Positions 1-10,995 of a DNA stretch of 64,000 bases are shown here, piece by piece. The position numbers and the translations under genes are program-made. The notes below the pieces were generated by a model. It did no database searches. It was not told the origin of the DNA and saw only the letters and a program-made list of their open reading frames with translations. Source of the stretch: Herbaspirillum sp. LeCh32-8. Lineage in GTDB: Bacteria > Pseudomonadota > Gammaproteobacteria > Burkholderiales > Burkholderiaceae_D. Numbering within the stretch: the stretch's first letter is position 1; each line of letters opens with the position of its first letter. The DNA lies in assembly GCF_017814915.1 (NCBI RefSeq), contig NZ_JAGIPZ010000003.1, positions 248,001 to 312,000 of the forward strand, given 5' to 3'.

Positions 1-852
1 GTAGCCCATGTTGGCCGCCATCTTGGCCGGGAAGCCCTTGGCGATGAAGGTGCCCATCAGCATCATCGCCGCCTTGCCCTGGAACAGGAAGGGCTGCGCG
101 CCGTCGAGGTCATAGGAGAGTGCGTTGTCGATGAAGTACTTGTTGTCGATCAGGGTCTTCCAGGCGGTGTAGACCTTCTTCACGCGGGCGTCGGTGTAGG
201 CGATCTCGCCGGCCATCAACTGCTGGTGGAAGGCGTTGCCGTTCAGGCGCAGGTCAAGGTAGTCGAACCAGCCGGCCAGGGTCCAGGCGTCGCGCCCGCC
301 CACGGCCAGCGGCGCGATGCCGGCGGCCTTGAGCTTCTTGCAGGCGTCCAGGAATTCATCCCAGGTCTTGGGCTCGGCGGCGATGCCGGCGCTCTTGAAG
401 ATGTCCTTGCGGTAGAACATGCCCCACGAGTAATACACGGTCGGCAAGGCGTACTGCTTGCCCAGGTAGGACGAGGCTTCCTTGGTGGAGGCGTAGGTGG
501 CGTCCCAGTTGTTCTTCTTCCAGTCTTCGCTCACGTCTTCCAGCAGGCCGCGGCTGGCGTAGAAGGCCATGCGCTCGCCGTTGTGCCAGTTGATGATGTC
601 CGGCGCCTGGGTCGACAGCCAGCCGGGCAGCTGCACCTTGTAGGCCTCTTCTTCCACGAAGGCGACCTTGATGTCGACGTCGGGATTGGCCTTCTTGAAT
701 TCGTCCAGGGTGGACTGCCAGACAGTGCGCTGGACCGCGCCCTTGTAGGCGATGTTCACCGCCAGCGTACCGGCTGCGGCCGGCGCGGTGGAGGTCGCGG
801 CGGCGGTCGCCAACAGGCCGGCCAGCAGGCCCATGCGTATGATTTTGCTCAT
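1..852 (-). CDS. Sugar ABC transporter extracellular substrate-binding protein (3' end outside window)
   Basis: Periplasmic solute-binding protein of a CUT1-type sugar ABC importer. The reading frame is open for 284 codons from an ATG at 852 to the window edge, so the C-terminus is missing. It begins with a Sec signal peptide (basic MSKIIRMG start, hydrophobic core, Ala-rich cleavage region near residue 27). Mature residues include the family-typical stretches GMFYRKDIFKSAGI and PKTWDEFLDACKKLKAAGI, and GKAAMMLMGTF, which match family-1 extracellular solute-binding proteins. It lies 118 bp downstream of the beta-galactosidase gene on the same strand. The permease genes expected for the importer would lie beyond the left edge. 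The sugar is inferred to be a galactoside because of that neighbour. Confidence 0.9.
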   Translation of the reverse strand, partial: MSKIIRMGLLAGLLATAAATSTAPAAAGTLAVNIAYKGAVQRTVWQSTLDEFKKANPDVDIKVAFVEEEAYKVQLPGWLSTQAPDIINWHNGERMAFYASRGLLEDVSEDWKKNNWDATYASTKEASSYLGKQYALPTVYYSWGMFYRKDIFKSAGIAAEPKTWDEFLDACKKLKAAGIAPLAVGGRDAWTLAGWFDYLDLRLNGNAFHQQLMAGEIAYTDARVKKVYTAWKTLIDNKYFIDNALSYDLDGAQPFLFQGKAAMMLMGTFIAKGFPAKMAANMGY

Positions 853-970
853 TGATGTCTCCGAATAATTTTCTACACGATGTCGTTCAGCGTATGCGCA
901 GGTCTTGGCGCCTGCTTGGCCTCGGTGCCGCTTGCGTGGCGCCGGGCGCTCTTCCAGAGTGTGTGTTTTC

Positions 971-2938
971 TTATTGCTGCGTGCTGCGGTAGATCGCCAC
1001 GCCTTGCGGCGGCAGCGCCGCGGCGCCGACGATGAAGTCGGCGGCACCCGGCAGCGTTAGCGTGGCCTCGCTGTAGTTGAACGCGAACGTCAGTGGGCCG
1101 CGCTGCTGCAGGCGCAATCCCTCGGGCAGGCGTTGCGGCGCCAGGCCGGCGGCGCGGGCGACCTGCTCGAAGTAGCCCGCCGTCAGGCCGGCGTCGAAGA
1201 TCGCCGCCAGGTAATGCATGCGCTGATGCCGGAGGATGGCGGGATGGCCGTCGCCGAATTTGGCCACCGTCTCTACATCGGCGCCGTCGAACTCGACCAG
1301 ATCGCGCCAGTGCATGGCTTGGCCCGACAATGCGCCTGCCTGCACCGGCTCGGTCACGTTGGGACGCATCGAGTCGACGCGCCACACGCGGATCGGTAGC
1401 ACCGATTGCAGCGGGCCCGGCGGCAGCTCCTGCGGAATCTGCAGCGACACCGTCTTGGAACCGGTGCGCGGCCCGAACAGCACCTGCGCACCGCTCTGTT
1501 GCAGGCGCTGCGCCAGATCGTCCGGCACCACCGGCAGCGGCGGCACCACGATCATGGCATACCCATCCAGCGGCGCGCTGGTCGGGACGATGTCGACGTC
1601 CAGCCCGAGCGAGCGCAGCGCCGAGTAATAGTCGAAGGCGAAGCGCGCGTACTGGAAATCGGCGCCCTGGTGATGGATCTCGAACAGCCATTTCGCCTGA
1701 TAGTCGAACAGCAGCGCGACCTTGCCGCGCGGTTGCGCCAGCGCGCCGGCGGCCTGCTCGACCTCCTCGATCTCGCGCGCCACGCGGGCGGCTTCCTCGC
1801 CGCCTACGTCAAGACGGTTGTCGGGACGGTTCAGGCCGGCGTGCATCTGCTCCTGCCCGAACGGCACCTGGCGCCAGCGGAAATAGGAGACGCAGCCGGC
1901 GCCGTGAGCGAAGGCCTCCCAGCTCCACAGGCGCACCATGCCCGGGAGCGGGTGCGGATTCCAGTGCGCCCAGTTGACCGGACCCGGTTGCTGCTCCATC
2001 ACCCAGAACGGTTGCGCCGACATGCCGCGATAGAGGTCGTGGTTGAACGAGGCGAAATCCGGATGGCCGGTGCGCAGCCAGCATGCCTTTTCTTCCGGCG
2101 GGAACCACATCTCTTCCAGCGCGCCCAGCGGGTAGCTGTCCCAGCTGGCCACGTCCAGATCGGCGGCCACCGGGTAGTGATCGAACTCCAGGAACATCTG
2201 CATGAAGTTGTGCACCATCACCCGGCCCGGCGCGTGCGCGCGCAGGATCTCGACCTGCATGCGGTTGTAGCGCACCACCTCGTCCGAGGCGAAGCGGCGG
2301 TAGTCGAGGCGATGCGAGGGATGCGCCTCGGTCACGGTGCCGATGGGCGCGTCGATCTCGTCGAAGCTGCGATATTCCATGCTCCAGAACACCGTGCCCC
2401 AGGCGCTGTTGAGCGCGTCGATGCTGCCGTAGCGCGCGCGCAGCCAACTGCGAAAACGTCGCTGCGCCGAGGGCGAGTAGCTGACCACGGTCTGGTGGCA
2501 GCCGTATTCGTTGTCGGTTTGCCAGGCGGTGACGGCGGGGTGCTTGCCGTAGCGCTCGCCCAGCAGGCGCACGATGCGCTGCGATTGCTCGAAGTAGGAG
2601 TCGGAGGAAAAATCGTAATGACGGCGCGAGCCGAAGGCGCGGCGGCGGCCGTTGGCATCCACCGCCAGCACGTCCTCATGACGATCCACCAGCCACTTCG
2701 GCGGCGTCGCCGTCGGCGTGCACATCACCACTTCCAGTCCTTCTGCAGCCAGCACTTCGATGGCGTGATCGAGCCAGTCCCAGCGCAGTTCGCCCGGCGA
2801 GGGCTCGATGCGGCTCCAGGCGAATTCACCGATGCGCACCTGCTTGATGCCCAGCTCCTTCATGCGGCGGGCGTCGCTCTCCCACATGCTTTGCGGCCAG
2901 TGTTCGGGGTAGTAGCAGACCCCCAATCGTATCGACAT
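971..2938 (-). CDS. Beta-galactosidase, glycoside hydrolase family 42
   Basis: Hydrolyses terminal beta-galactosides in the cytoplasm after uptake. It is 655 aa, the usual GH42 length. The N-terminus (LGVCYYPEHWP) and the acid/base site WQTDNEYG are typical of GH42, and the likely nucleophile is the Glu of VMEQQPGPVNW. A C-terminal trimerisation and beta-sandwich part follows. I chose the ATG at 2938 because GAGAGG precedes it closely; the frame stays open upstream to 3208, but that extension has no family similarity. No signal peptide is present, so the substrate must be imported, which fits the flanking ABC transporter genes. Natural substrates could be galacto-oligosaccharides from plant cell walls rather than lactose. 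Confidence 0.93.
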   Translation of the reverse strand: MSIRLGVCYYPEHWPQSMWESDARRMKELGIKQVRIGEFAWSRIEPSPGELRWDWLDHAIEVLAAEGLEVVMCTPTATPPKWLVDRHEDVLAVDANGRRRAFGSRRHYDFSSDSYFEQSQRIVRLLGERYGKHPAVTAWQTDNEYGCHQTVVSYSPSAQRRFRSWLRARYGSIDALNSAWGTVFWSMEYRSFDEIDAPIGTVTEAHPSHRLDYRRFASDEVVRYNRMQVEILRAHAPGRVMVHNFMQMFLEFDHYPVAADLDVASWDSYPLGALEEMWFPPEEKACWLRTGHPDFASFNHDLYRGMSAQPFWVMEQQPGPVNWAHWNPHPLPGMVRLWSWEAFAHGAGCVSYFRWRQVPFGQEQMHAGLNRPDNRLDVGGEEAARVAREIEEVEQAAGALAQPRGKVALLFDYQAKWLFEIHHQGADFQYARFAFDYYSALRSLGLDVDIVPTSAPLDGYAMIVVPPLPVVPDDLAQRLQQSGAQVLFGPRTGSKTVSLQIPQELPPGPLQSVLPIRVWRVDSMRPNVTEPVQAGALSGQAMHWRDLVEFDGADVETVAKFGDGHPAILRHQRMHYLAAIFDAGLTAGYFEQVARAAGLAPQRLPEGLRLQQRGPLTFAFNYSEATLTLPGAADFIVGAAALPPQGVAIYRSTQQ

Positions 2939-3008
2939 TGATGCCTCTCCTTCGGGTTGCGTTGGTTGCAGTGCTTGCGTTCGTGCGCGCGCGATGGCGC
3001 TCGGATAT

Positions 3009-4178
<1,170 letters not shown>

Positions 4179-4279
4179 CTATTCCCAAAAGAATGAATCA
4201 CACCGCACGCGGCCGGGGGCCGCCACCGTCCGTTCGCTGTCGAGCGGACAGGCAAAGGCGCATCAAGAAAGCAAAAAGG

Positions 4280-4291
4280 TTAAGCGCTTAA
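4280..4291. promoter_or_regulatory. Candidate LacI-family operator
   Basis: TTAAGCGCTTAA is a perfect 12-bp palindrome with a central CG step, the pattern usual for LacI/GalR-type operators. It stands in an AT-rich patch of the 332-bp divergent intergenic region (4179-4510), about 100 bp from the ATPase start and 219 bp from the LacI-type gene. Binding of the neighbouring regulator is inferred. The rest of this intergenic region shows an A-rich run at 4302-4310 and no ORF that looks real. Confidence 0.6.
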
Positions 4292-4510
4292 TTAAACCGC
4301 CCAAAAAAAAAGACGGCAGGGTGTTTCCGGACTGCAATGATGCTTTGTCTCCACATCGTTGTTCTGATTGTGAGGCCGGTTTCGGCTTGTTGTGGCGTCC
4401 GATCATACGCATCTTGTTTTGGGGATGCAATAGTCTTTACAGCGCCGGCATCGCGTTGACAAGCCCGGCGATAGAGGATTGAATGCGAGGGCCTTCATAC
4501 TTCTGCCCCC

Positions 4511-5527
4511 ATGACTACCCTATCCGAAGTCGCCCGCCTGGCCGGCGTCACCTCCGCCACCGTCTCCAACGTGCTGCGCCAGCGCGGCAAGGTCGGCGAG
4601 CAGACCCGGCAACGCGTGCTGGCGGCCGTCGAGGAACTCGGATACCGCCCGCACCTGACCGCGCGCGCACTGGCCGAAGGTCGCGCGCCGACGCTGGCGT
4701 TGATGGTGTCGAGCATCGCCAACCCCTTCTATCCCGAATTCGCGCTGGCCGCCGAACGCGCTGCGCGCGCGCATGGCCGCTTCCTGATCGTGTGCAACAC
4801 CAACGACGATCCCGAGACCGGGCGCGCCTATCTCGACCAGATCGCCGGCACGCTGTCCGACGGCGTGCTGATCATGAACGCCAATCTCTCCATCGATGAG
4901 CTCAAGAAGACCGAGCAGCGCGGCGCGCCGGTGGTGCTGTGCATGTGGGAGAAACCGGATGCGCCGCCCGAGCTACCCTGCATCGCAGTGGACTTCCACC
5001 AGGCCGGCGCCGTCGCCGGACGCCACCTGCTGGCGCTGGGACACCGACACATCGGCGCGCTGGTCGGCAGCAAGAAAGGCGGCATCCATGCCGAGCGCTA
5101 TCGCGGCTATATCGACGCCTGCGCCGAGGCTGGCATCAGGCATCCGCAGAACCGCACGCGCTTCATCGCCGATACGGTCGAGGCGGGTTATCAGGCTACC
5201 CGCGAGCTGCTGGCCGCCTTCCCGCAGCTGACCGCCATCTTCGCCAGCAACGACCTGCCGGCCCTGGGCGCGATGAACGCCATCGCCGACATGGGCTTGA
5301 ACGTGCCGCACGACATTTCGGTCATCGGCATCACCGACATCCAGTGGGCGCGCGTTTCGCGACCGGCCTTGACCACGGTGGCGGTGCCGACTGCCGGCGC
5401 AGCCGAGATGGCCATCGAGCTGCTGCTGTCGCTGATCAACCGTAGCAGCCCGTCGCCCACGATGCGCGTGACCGCCACGCCGCAACTGGTGGAGCGCGCT
5501 TCGACTGCGGCGGTGCGCAGCGCGTAA
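4511..5527 (+). CDS. LacI-family transcriptional regulator
   Basis: DNA-binding repressor of 338 aa. The N-terminus holds the LacI helix-turn-helix (LSEVARLAGVTSATVSNVL) and the hinge region (RQRVLAAVEELGYRPH), followed by a periplasmic-binding-protein-like effector domain (residues ~60-330) with the usual ALMVSSIANPFYPEF and GHRHIGALVGS stretches. It is transcribed away from the sugar ABC/beta-galactosidase genes, so local control of that locus by a sugar effector is the natural inference. It converges on the chemoreceptor gene with 46 bp between the stop codons; I see no clear terminator in that gap. Confidence 0.92.
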   Translation: MTTLSEVARLAGVTSATVSNVLRQRGKVGEQTRQRVLAAVEELGYRPHLTARALAEGRAPTLALMVSSIANPFYPEFALAAERAARAHGRFLIVCNTNDDPETGRAYLDQIAGTLSDGVLIMNANLSIDELKKTEQRGAPVVLCMWEKPDAPPELPCIAVDFHQAGAVAGRHLLALGHRHIGALVGSKKGGIHAERYRGYIDACAEAGIRHPQNRTRFIADTVEAGYQATRELLAAFPQLTAIFASNDLPALGAMNAIADMGLNVPHDISVIGITDIQWARVSRPALTTVAVPTAGAAEMAIELLLSLINRSSPSPTMRVTATPQLVERASTAAVRSA

Positions 5528-5573
5528 GCCGCGCCGCGACCGGCTCACCCGGGATAATGCGAGGCGACGATGT

Positions 5574-7187
5574 TCAGGAAATCGCCGGCAGCGGCCCGCC
5601 CATGCTGTTGCCCAGGCTCCTGTCGCTGCGGATCTTGAACACCGACACCACGTTGAGCAAGCCGCCGGCCTGTTGCGCAAGCGACTGCGCGGCGGCGCTG
5701 GCCTCTTCCACCAGCGCGGCATTCTGCTGCGTAACCTGATCCATCTGCACAATCGCGGTGTTGATCTGCTCGATGCCGTTGGACTGCTCCGTCGATGCGG
5801 CGGCGATGTCGCTCATGATCTCGCTGAAGCGCTCCACCGAAGACACGATGTTGGCCATCTGCTCACCGGTGGTAGCCACCAATTGCGCGCCGGCGCCGAC
5901 ATGGCTGACCGACTCGCCGATCAGTTCCTTGATCTCCTTGGAGGCGACCGCGCTGCGTTGCGCCAGCGAACGCACTTCGCTGGCCACCACCGCAAAGCCT
6001 CGCCCCTGTTCGCCGGCCCGCGCGGCCTCCACCGCGGCGTTGAGCGCGAGGATGTTGGTCTGGAAGGCGATGCCCTCGATCACGCCGATGATGTCCGACA
6101 TTTTGTTGGAGCTGGCCGTGATGCGATCCATGGTGGCCACCACACGGCCGAAGGCTTCGCTGCCGGAGGCGGCGATTTCGGAAGCGCCGGCCGACAGGCG
6201 GCGCGCTTCGCTGGCGTGCTCGGTGTTCTGGCGCACGGCGCTGGTCAGCTCCTCCATGCTGGCGGCGGTTTCTTCCAGCGAGGCGGCCTGCTCCTCGGTG
6301 CGTTGCGAGAGCGAGTAATTGCCCTGCGCGATCTCGCCGCTGGCCACGGAAATCGTCTCGGCGGCCGACTTGATGCCGTGCGCGATGACGTTCAACTGGA
6401 AGCGCATCTGCTCGATCGAGGCCATCAGGCTGGAGCCGTCGCCGTTGCGCAGTCGTACCACCGCGGTGAGGTCGCCATTGGCGATGTCGCGCGCCACCGC
6501 TTGGGCTTCGCCGGGCTCGGCGCCGAGCTGCTTGAGGATGCTGCGGGCGATCAGCGTGGCGCCCGCGACGCCGATCACCACGGCGGCCAGCGCCACGGCG
6601 AGGGTGAAGGCGCGCAAGCCCGTGTAGGTTTCCTGGGCGGCGGTCGCGGCCTGCTCGTTCTGCTGCTCTTCAAATTCGGCCAGGTCGGTCAGGCTCTTGA
6701 TCCAGGCCGCCTGCTTCGGACGCACCTCGGTGATCAGCACCTTGACCGCCTCGGCGCTCTGGTTGTCGCGGCCCAGCTGCAACGCCTTGGCCATCAACGG
6801 CACGGTGGCGTTCTCGTCGAGCTTGATCTGCTCCATCAGCTGCCGCTCGCGATCGGTGGTGGACGGCTCGCCGGCGAACACTTTCTGCAGCGCGGCGTAG
6901 GCGTCGGCGTAGGTCTTCTCCTGCTTGGCCAAATTCTCGGCCTCGGCGCGCATGGCCTCGGGATCGTCCAGCAAGGCGATGTTGCGGATGATGATGGCGC
7001 GCGAGCTGAGCGCGTTGCGCAGCGACGCCGCCAGTTTGGTTTCCACATTGTTGACGTTGGTGATGTCTTGCAGGGCGCCGTTCATCCTGGACATGCCGTA
7101 CAGGCCCAGCATCGAAATGCATAACAAGAACACCAGGATCAGGCCGAACCCGCACGCCAGCCTGGTCACCACTTTTAGCTTGCCCAT
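5574..7187 (-). CDS. Methyl-accepting chemotaxis protein (chemoreceptor)
   Basis: Membrane chemoreceptor of 537 aa that signals to CheA/CheW. It has a first transmembrane helix at about residues 8-32, a ~150-residue periplasmic four-helix-bundle-type sensor, a second transmembrane helix near 190-212, a HAMP region ([21 protein letters not shown]) and a cytoplasmic signalling domain with the near-invariant tip [21 protein letters not shown] (in part quoted by family knowledge). I chose the ATG at 7187 because it begins [10 protein letters not shown] just before the first membrane helix and has a GGGGG Shine-Dalgarno; the frame is open to 7364. The C-terminus ends without a CheR-docking pentapeptide, unlike the other receptor at 50.3 kb. 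The ligand cannot be told from sequence. Confidence 0.93.
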   Translation of the reverse strand: MGKLKVVTRLACGFGLILVFLLCISMLGLYGMSRMNGALQDITNVNNVETKLAASLRNALSSRAIIIRNIALLDDPEAMRAEAENLAKQEKTYADAYAALQKVFAGEPSTTDRERQLMEQIKLDENATVPLMAKALQLGRDNQSAEAVKVLITEVRPKQAAWIKSLTDLAEFEEQQNEQAATAAQETYTGLRAFTLAVALAAVVIGVAGATLIARSILKQLGAEPGEAQAVARDIANGDLTAVVRLRNGDGSSLMASIEQMRFQLNVIAHGIKSAAETISVASGEIAQGNYSLSQRTEEQAASLEETAASMEELTSAVRQNTEHASEARRLSAGASEIAASGSEAFGRVVATMDRITASSNKMSDIIGVIEGIAFQTNILALNAAVEAARAGEQGRGFAVVASEVRSLAQRSAVASKEIKELIGESVSHVGAGAQLVATTGEQMANIVSSVERFSEIMSDIAAASTEQSNGIEQINTAIVQMDQVTQQNAALVEEASAAAQSLAQQAGGLLNVVSVFKIRSDRSLGNSMGGPLPAIS

Positions 7188-7591
7188 CGTATTTCCCCCC
7201 TTGCACAGGAATGTCCGGCGCCGTGGCGGTGGAGCCGGAAAATGTTGTCGGATCTTGCCGGAAGACCGACCGAAGGCGAGGCCAGGTTTTATTGTTGGGG
7301 ACGTTGGCGTTTTCTTTTTTGCTATTTTTTTTGACTTGCGTTTTCGTAGGGAGAGTGCCGGCAAGAGCGCTTACTTTAGAGCCGCACCCAGTTTGGCAAA
7401 GCGAGGATTAGCGAGCTTTTAGTTACGCAATTTACGTACATTTCATGTTTGGCCATGTTTTAGTTGATCTGGCGCAAACCCTTGCGCAGCCTGCTTGGTC
7501 AGTCTGACAACGTGCGGCGGATGGCACTGATAGCACACGAGCAATTACATGCCATCCTGTCCATTGCATCGCGGGAAACAGCAGGTCGCCA
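7188..7591. other. Intergenic region upstream of the chemoreceptor
   Basis: This 404-bp stretch has no convincing gene. Read on the minus strand it carries A-rich tracts at about 7311-7332, as often found upstream of promoters. I looked for a flagellar sigma-28 promoter (TAAA, 15 bp, GCCGATAA) and found none with correct spacing. A small hairpin (GCGCAA/TTGCGC, 7472-7487) lies downstream of the small gene that ends at 7592. An open frame at 7432-7815 on the minus strand has Cys/Ser/Thr/Arg-rich composition typical of a shadow frame. Confidence 0.5.
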
Positions 7592-7891
7592 TCACGGTCG
7601 CTGACCATCGCCTTGCCGCGCGAGACGCCGGTCGACGATCTCATAGGCATGCAGCAGGCCGGCGATGCGGGCGTGCGAAAAGTCCAGGTAAAGCTGGTCC
7701 GGATGCGCATGGCGGGCGATGCGTTTGCCCAGGTGCAGGATCTGCAGTTGCATGCGCCAGCCCTGTTCACTGTCCACGGCGATGACGCGGATCTCGTGGC
7801 TGCGATATTGCGCATGATGGATCAGCGACTGGAAGCCATCCTTGGGAATGAGCCTGCGTCCGTACAGCCGCAGGTCCGCGCGCGGGCACAT
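7592..7891 (-). CDS. Small protein of unknown function, translationally coupled to the RND pump gene
   Basis: I do not recognise this 99-aa protein. Its ATG (7891-7889) shares its A with the TGA stop of the RND gene (TGATG), which argues for a real, coupled gene. It is soluble, with no signal peptide or membrane segment, rich in His and Arg, and contains one Cys (residue 2). The central part (SHEIRVIAVDSEQGWRMQ) resembles a short beta-rich fold. The frame is open upstream to 7927 but the overlapping start fits best. Codon use looks like the neighbours. Function could be linked to efflux, but that is only positional inference. Confidence 0.6.
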   Translation of the reverse strand: MCPRADLRLYGRRLIPKDGFQSLIHHAQYRSHEIRVIAVDSEQGWRMQLQILHLGKRIARHAHPDQLYLDFSHARIAGLLHAYEIVDRRLARQGDGQRP

Positions 7892-10800
7892 CAGCGCACC
7901 GCCTTGCCGCGCAGGCGCTCGACCCACCCCAGTACGAACACGAAGAACACCGGCACGAAAAACACCGCCAGCACGGTGGCGCTGACCATGCCGCCGAACA
8001 CGCCGGTACCGATCGCCTGTTGGGTCTCGGCGCTGGCGCCGCCAGCCAGCATCAGCGGCACCACACCCAGGGCGAAGGCCATGGAGGTCATCAGGATCGG
8101 CCGCAGGCGCAGGGCCGACGCCTTCACCGCAGCCTGCGCGAGGCTCATGCCTTCTTCACGCAGCTGCTTGGCAAACTCCACGATCAGGATGGCGTTCTTG
8201 GCCGACAGGCCGATCACGGTGATCAGGCCGACCTTGAAGAACACGTCGTTGGGCATGCCGCGCAACAGCACCGCGGCGACCGCGCCGATCAGACCCAGCG
8301 GCACCACCAGCATTACCGACAAGGGGATGGACCAGCTCTCATACAACGCCGCCAGCACCAAGAACACGACCAGCATCGACAAGGCCATCAGCATCGGTGC
8401 CTGGGCGGCGGACAGGCGCTCCTGCAGCGACTGGCCAGTCCAGGCCACGGCAAAGCCGGGCGGCAATTGCTGCGCCAGCCGCTCCATCTCGGCCATGGCC
8501 TCGCCGCTGGAGACGCCGGGCGCGGCGCTGCCGGCCAGGCGCACCGACGGCAGGCCCTGGTAACGCACCATCTGCGTGGGCGAGGTGCGCCATGAGGCCT
8601 TGATCAGCTCCGCCAGCGGCACCATGCCGCCGCCGGCGTTGCGCACGTAGAGCTTCATCACATCTTCGATCTGCATGCGCGAAGCGGCATCGGCCTGCAC
8701 GATCACCTGCTGCATACGGCCCTGGTTGGGGAAGTCGTTGACGTAGAGCGAACCCATGGCGGCCGACAATGTGTCGCTGATGCTGCCGAAGGACACGCCC
8801 AGCGCCGCCGCCTTCTGGCGATCGACGTCCAACCGGATGCTGGCGCCGGCGGGCAGGCCGTCCGGATAGACCCCGCTCACCTTGCTGCTGTGCGCGGCCA
8901 GCTCCAGCAACTTGGCCTCGGCCTGCTTGAGCGCGTCATAGCCCTGGTTGGCGCGATCCTGCAGACGCATGGCGAAACCGGACGAGTTGCCCAGCTCCTC
9001 GATGGCCGGCGGCATCAGGCTCATGACGATGCCGTCCGAGCTGTTCTCCATCGCCGCCTGGGCATGCACGACTTCAGTGGCGGCGTTGGACCCGCGACGC
9101 AGCTTCCAGTCCTTGAGCTCGGTAAAGGCCATCGCCGCGTTCGGGCCGGAACCCGAGAAACCGAAGCCCAGCACCGACAGGTTGGCGCCGATGTCGGGAC
9201 GCGTCTTCAGGTAGCGCTCGTACTGCGCGACCACCTTCGAAGTACGTTCGGCAGTGGCGTCGGAGGGCAGCTGGAAGGAGGTCATGAAGTAGCCCTGGTC
9301 TTCCTCCGGCAGGAAGGCCGAGGGCAGCGAACGCAACGCGAACACCAGCACCACGGCCAGTCCCGCGAACACCAGCATCATGCGCGTGCCGCGCGCCACC
9401 AGGCCGACCAGGCGCGACTCGTAGCGTGCGGTCATGCGTGCGAAGGCGCGGTTGAACCAGCCGAAGAAGCCGCGTTTTTCATGATGGCCCGGCGCCACCG
9501 GCTTGAGCAGCGTGGCGCACAGCGCCGGCGTCAGGCTCAGCGCGAGGAAGGCGGAGAACAGGATGGACACCGCCATCGACAAGGTGAACTGGCGATAGAT
9601 CACGCCCACCGAACCGCCGGCCAGCGCCATGGGGATGAACACGGCGGTGAGCACCAGCGTGATGCCGACGATGGCGCCGGTGATTTCCTTCATTGCCTTG
9701 AGGGTGGCCTCGCGCGGGCCCAGGCCTTCATGCGCCATGATGCGCTCGACGTTTTCCACCACCACGATGGCGTCGTCGACAATGATGCCGATCGCCAGCA
9801 CCATGCCGAACATGGTCAGCACGTTGACCGAGAAGCCGGCCGCCAGCATCACCGCCAGCGTGCCGAGCAGCGCGATCGGCGCGACGATGGCCGGGATCAG
9901 CGTGTAGCGGATGTTTTGCAGGAACAGGTACATCACGATGAACACCAGCACCATCGCCTCGATCAGGGTCTGCACCACTTTCTGGATGGAGATCTTGACG
10001 AAGGGCGCGGTGTTGTAGGGCAGCGCGTAATGCACGCCGGTGGGCAGGCTGGCGCGCAGCTCGGCCATGCGCGCCTGCACCCCCTCGGCCGTGCGCACGG
10101 CATTGGCGCCGGGCGACAGCTGCACCGCGGCCACTGCGGCGGCCTTGCCGTCCTCGCGGTTGGAGAAGCTGTAAGACTGCGCACCCAGCTCGACGCGCGC
10201 GACGTCGCCCAGCGTCACCCGCGAGCCGTCTTCCTTGGCCTTGAGCACGATGGCGGCGAACTGCGCCGGCGACTGCAGCTGGCCCTGCACGGTGAGCGGC
10301 ACCGCGATCTGCTGGCCGGGCAGCGCCGGCATGTCGCCCAGGCGGCCGGGCGCGATCTGCACGTTCTGCTGCGTGATAGCGCTGCTGATGTCGCTCATCG
10401 ACAGCTTGTAGGCGCTGAGCTTGAAGGGGTCGACCCAGATGCGCATCGCCTGCTCGGCGCCGAACAGCTGCACGCGACCCACGCCATCGATACGGCGCAA
10501 CTCTTCGACGATGTTGCGCGCCATGTAGTCGCTCAGCGCGACCTCGTCGAGACGACCGTCGATGGAGGTGAGGCTGACCATCAGCAGGAAGCCCGAGGCG
10601 GCCGACTCTACCGTCACGCCGTTCTGGCGCACCGTCTGCGGCAGGCGCGCCTCGATTGCCTTCAGGCGATTCTGCACGTCGACCTGGGCCAGCTCGGGAT
10701 CGGTGCCGGGCTTGAAGGTCACGGTGATCTGGGCAGTGCCGGAGGTGTCGGCCGAGGACTCGAAGTACAGCAGGTTCTTGACGCTGGAGAGCTCGCGCTC

Positions 10801-10995
10801 GATCAGGCCGATCACGCCGTCGTCCATCGCCTGCGGCGTGGCGCCGGGATAGCTGGCGTTGATGGCCACGGTCGGCGGCGCCACCGAGGGATAGCGCGCA
10901 ATCGGCAGCTGCGGAATGGCGATCACGCCAAGCAGGATGATGAACAGGGCAACCACCCAGGCGAAGATGGGGCGGTTGATGAAGAACTGGGGCAT
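7891..10995 (-). CDS. RND efflux pump permease, HAE1 family (AcrB/MexB/SmeE type)
   Basis: Inner-membrane proton-driven drug exporter of 1034 aa, full length for the family. It starts MPQFFINRPIFAWVVALFI, the usual HAE1 N-terminus, preceded by AGGAG on the minus strand; the frame remains open to 11223 but without similarity. The proton-relay Asp pair is in GIIVDDAIVVVENVERIM (TM4) and the partner Lys in GLSAKNAILIVEFAKQL (TM10). Two large periplasmic loops are present. Such pumps need a membrane-fusion protein and an outer-membrane channel, normally encoded alongside; neither is next to it. The upstream neighbour is a divergent two-component system, and the downstream neighbour a coupled 99-aa gene. 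Regulation by the two-component system is inferred. Confidence 0.95.
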   Translation of the reverse strand: MPQFFINRPIFAWVVALFIILLGVIAIPQLPIARYPSVAPPTVAINASYPGATPQAMDDGVIGLIERELSSVKNLLYFESSADTSGTAQITVTFKPGTDPELAQVDVQNRLKAIEARLPQTVRQNGVTVESAASGFLLMVSLTSIDGRLDEVALSDYMARNIVEELRRIDGVGRVQLFGAEQAMRIWVDPFKLSAYKLSMSDISSAITQQNVQIAPGRLGDMPALPGQQIAVPLTVQGQLQSPAQFAAIVLKAKEDGSRVTLGDVARVELGAQSYSFSNREDGKAAAVAAVQLSPGANAVRTAEGVQARMAELRASLPTGVHYALPYNTAPFVKISIQKVVQTLIEAMVLVFIVMYLFLQNIRYTLIPAIVAPIALLGTLAVMLAAGFSVNVLTMFGMVLAIGIIVDDAIVVVENVERIMAHEGLGPREATLKAMKEITGAIVGITLVLTAVFIPMALAGGSVGVIYRQFTLSMAVSILFSAFLALSLTPALCATLLKPVAPGHHEKRGFFGWFNRAFARMTARYESRLVGLVARGTRMMLVFAGLAVVLVFALRSLPSAFLPEEDQGYFMTSFQLPSDATAERTSKVVAQYERYLKTRPDIGANLSVLGFGFSGSGPNAAMAFTELKDWKLRRGSNAATEVVHAQAAMENSSDGIVMSLMPPAIEELGNSSGFAMRLQDRANQGYDALKQAEAKLLELAAHSSKVSGVYPDGLPAGASIRLDVDRQKAAALGVSFGSISDTLSAAMGSLYVNDFPNQGRMQQVIVQADAASRMQIEDVMKLYVRNAGGGMVPLAELIKASWRTSPTQMVRYQGLPSVRLAGSAAPGVSSGEAMAEMERLAQQLPPGFAVAWTGQSLQERLSAAQAPMLMALSMLVVFLVLAALYESWSIPLSVMLVVPLGLIGAVAAVLLRGMPNDVFFKVGLITVIGLSAKNAILIVEFAKQLREEGMSLAQAAVKASALRLRPILMTSMAFALGVVPLMLAGGASAETQQAIGTGVFGGMVSATVLAVFFVPVFFVFVLGWVERLRGKAVR

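Noticed and set aside
1406-2941. 511-codon open frame opposite the beta-galactosidase
   Set aside because: Antisense shadow; His/Arg/Ala-rich, no domain similarity, and the minus strand carries a full GH42 enzyme.
7432-7815. 127-codon frame on the minus strand after the RND pump
   Set aside because: Cys/Ser/Thr/Arg-rich composition and overlap with the better supported coupled frame at 7592-7891.
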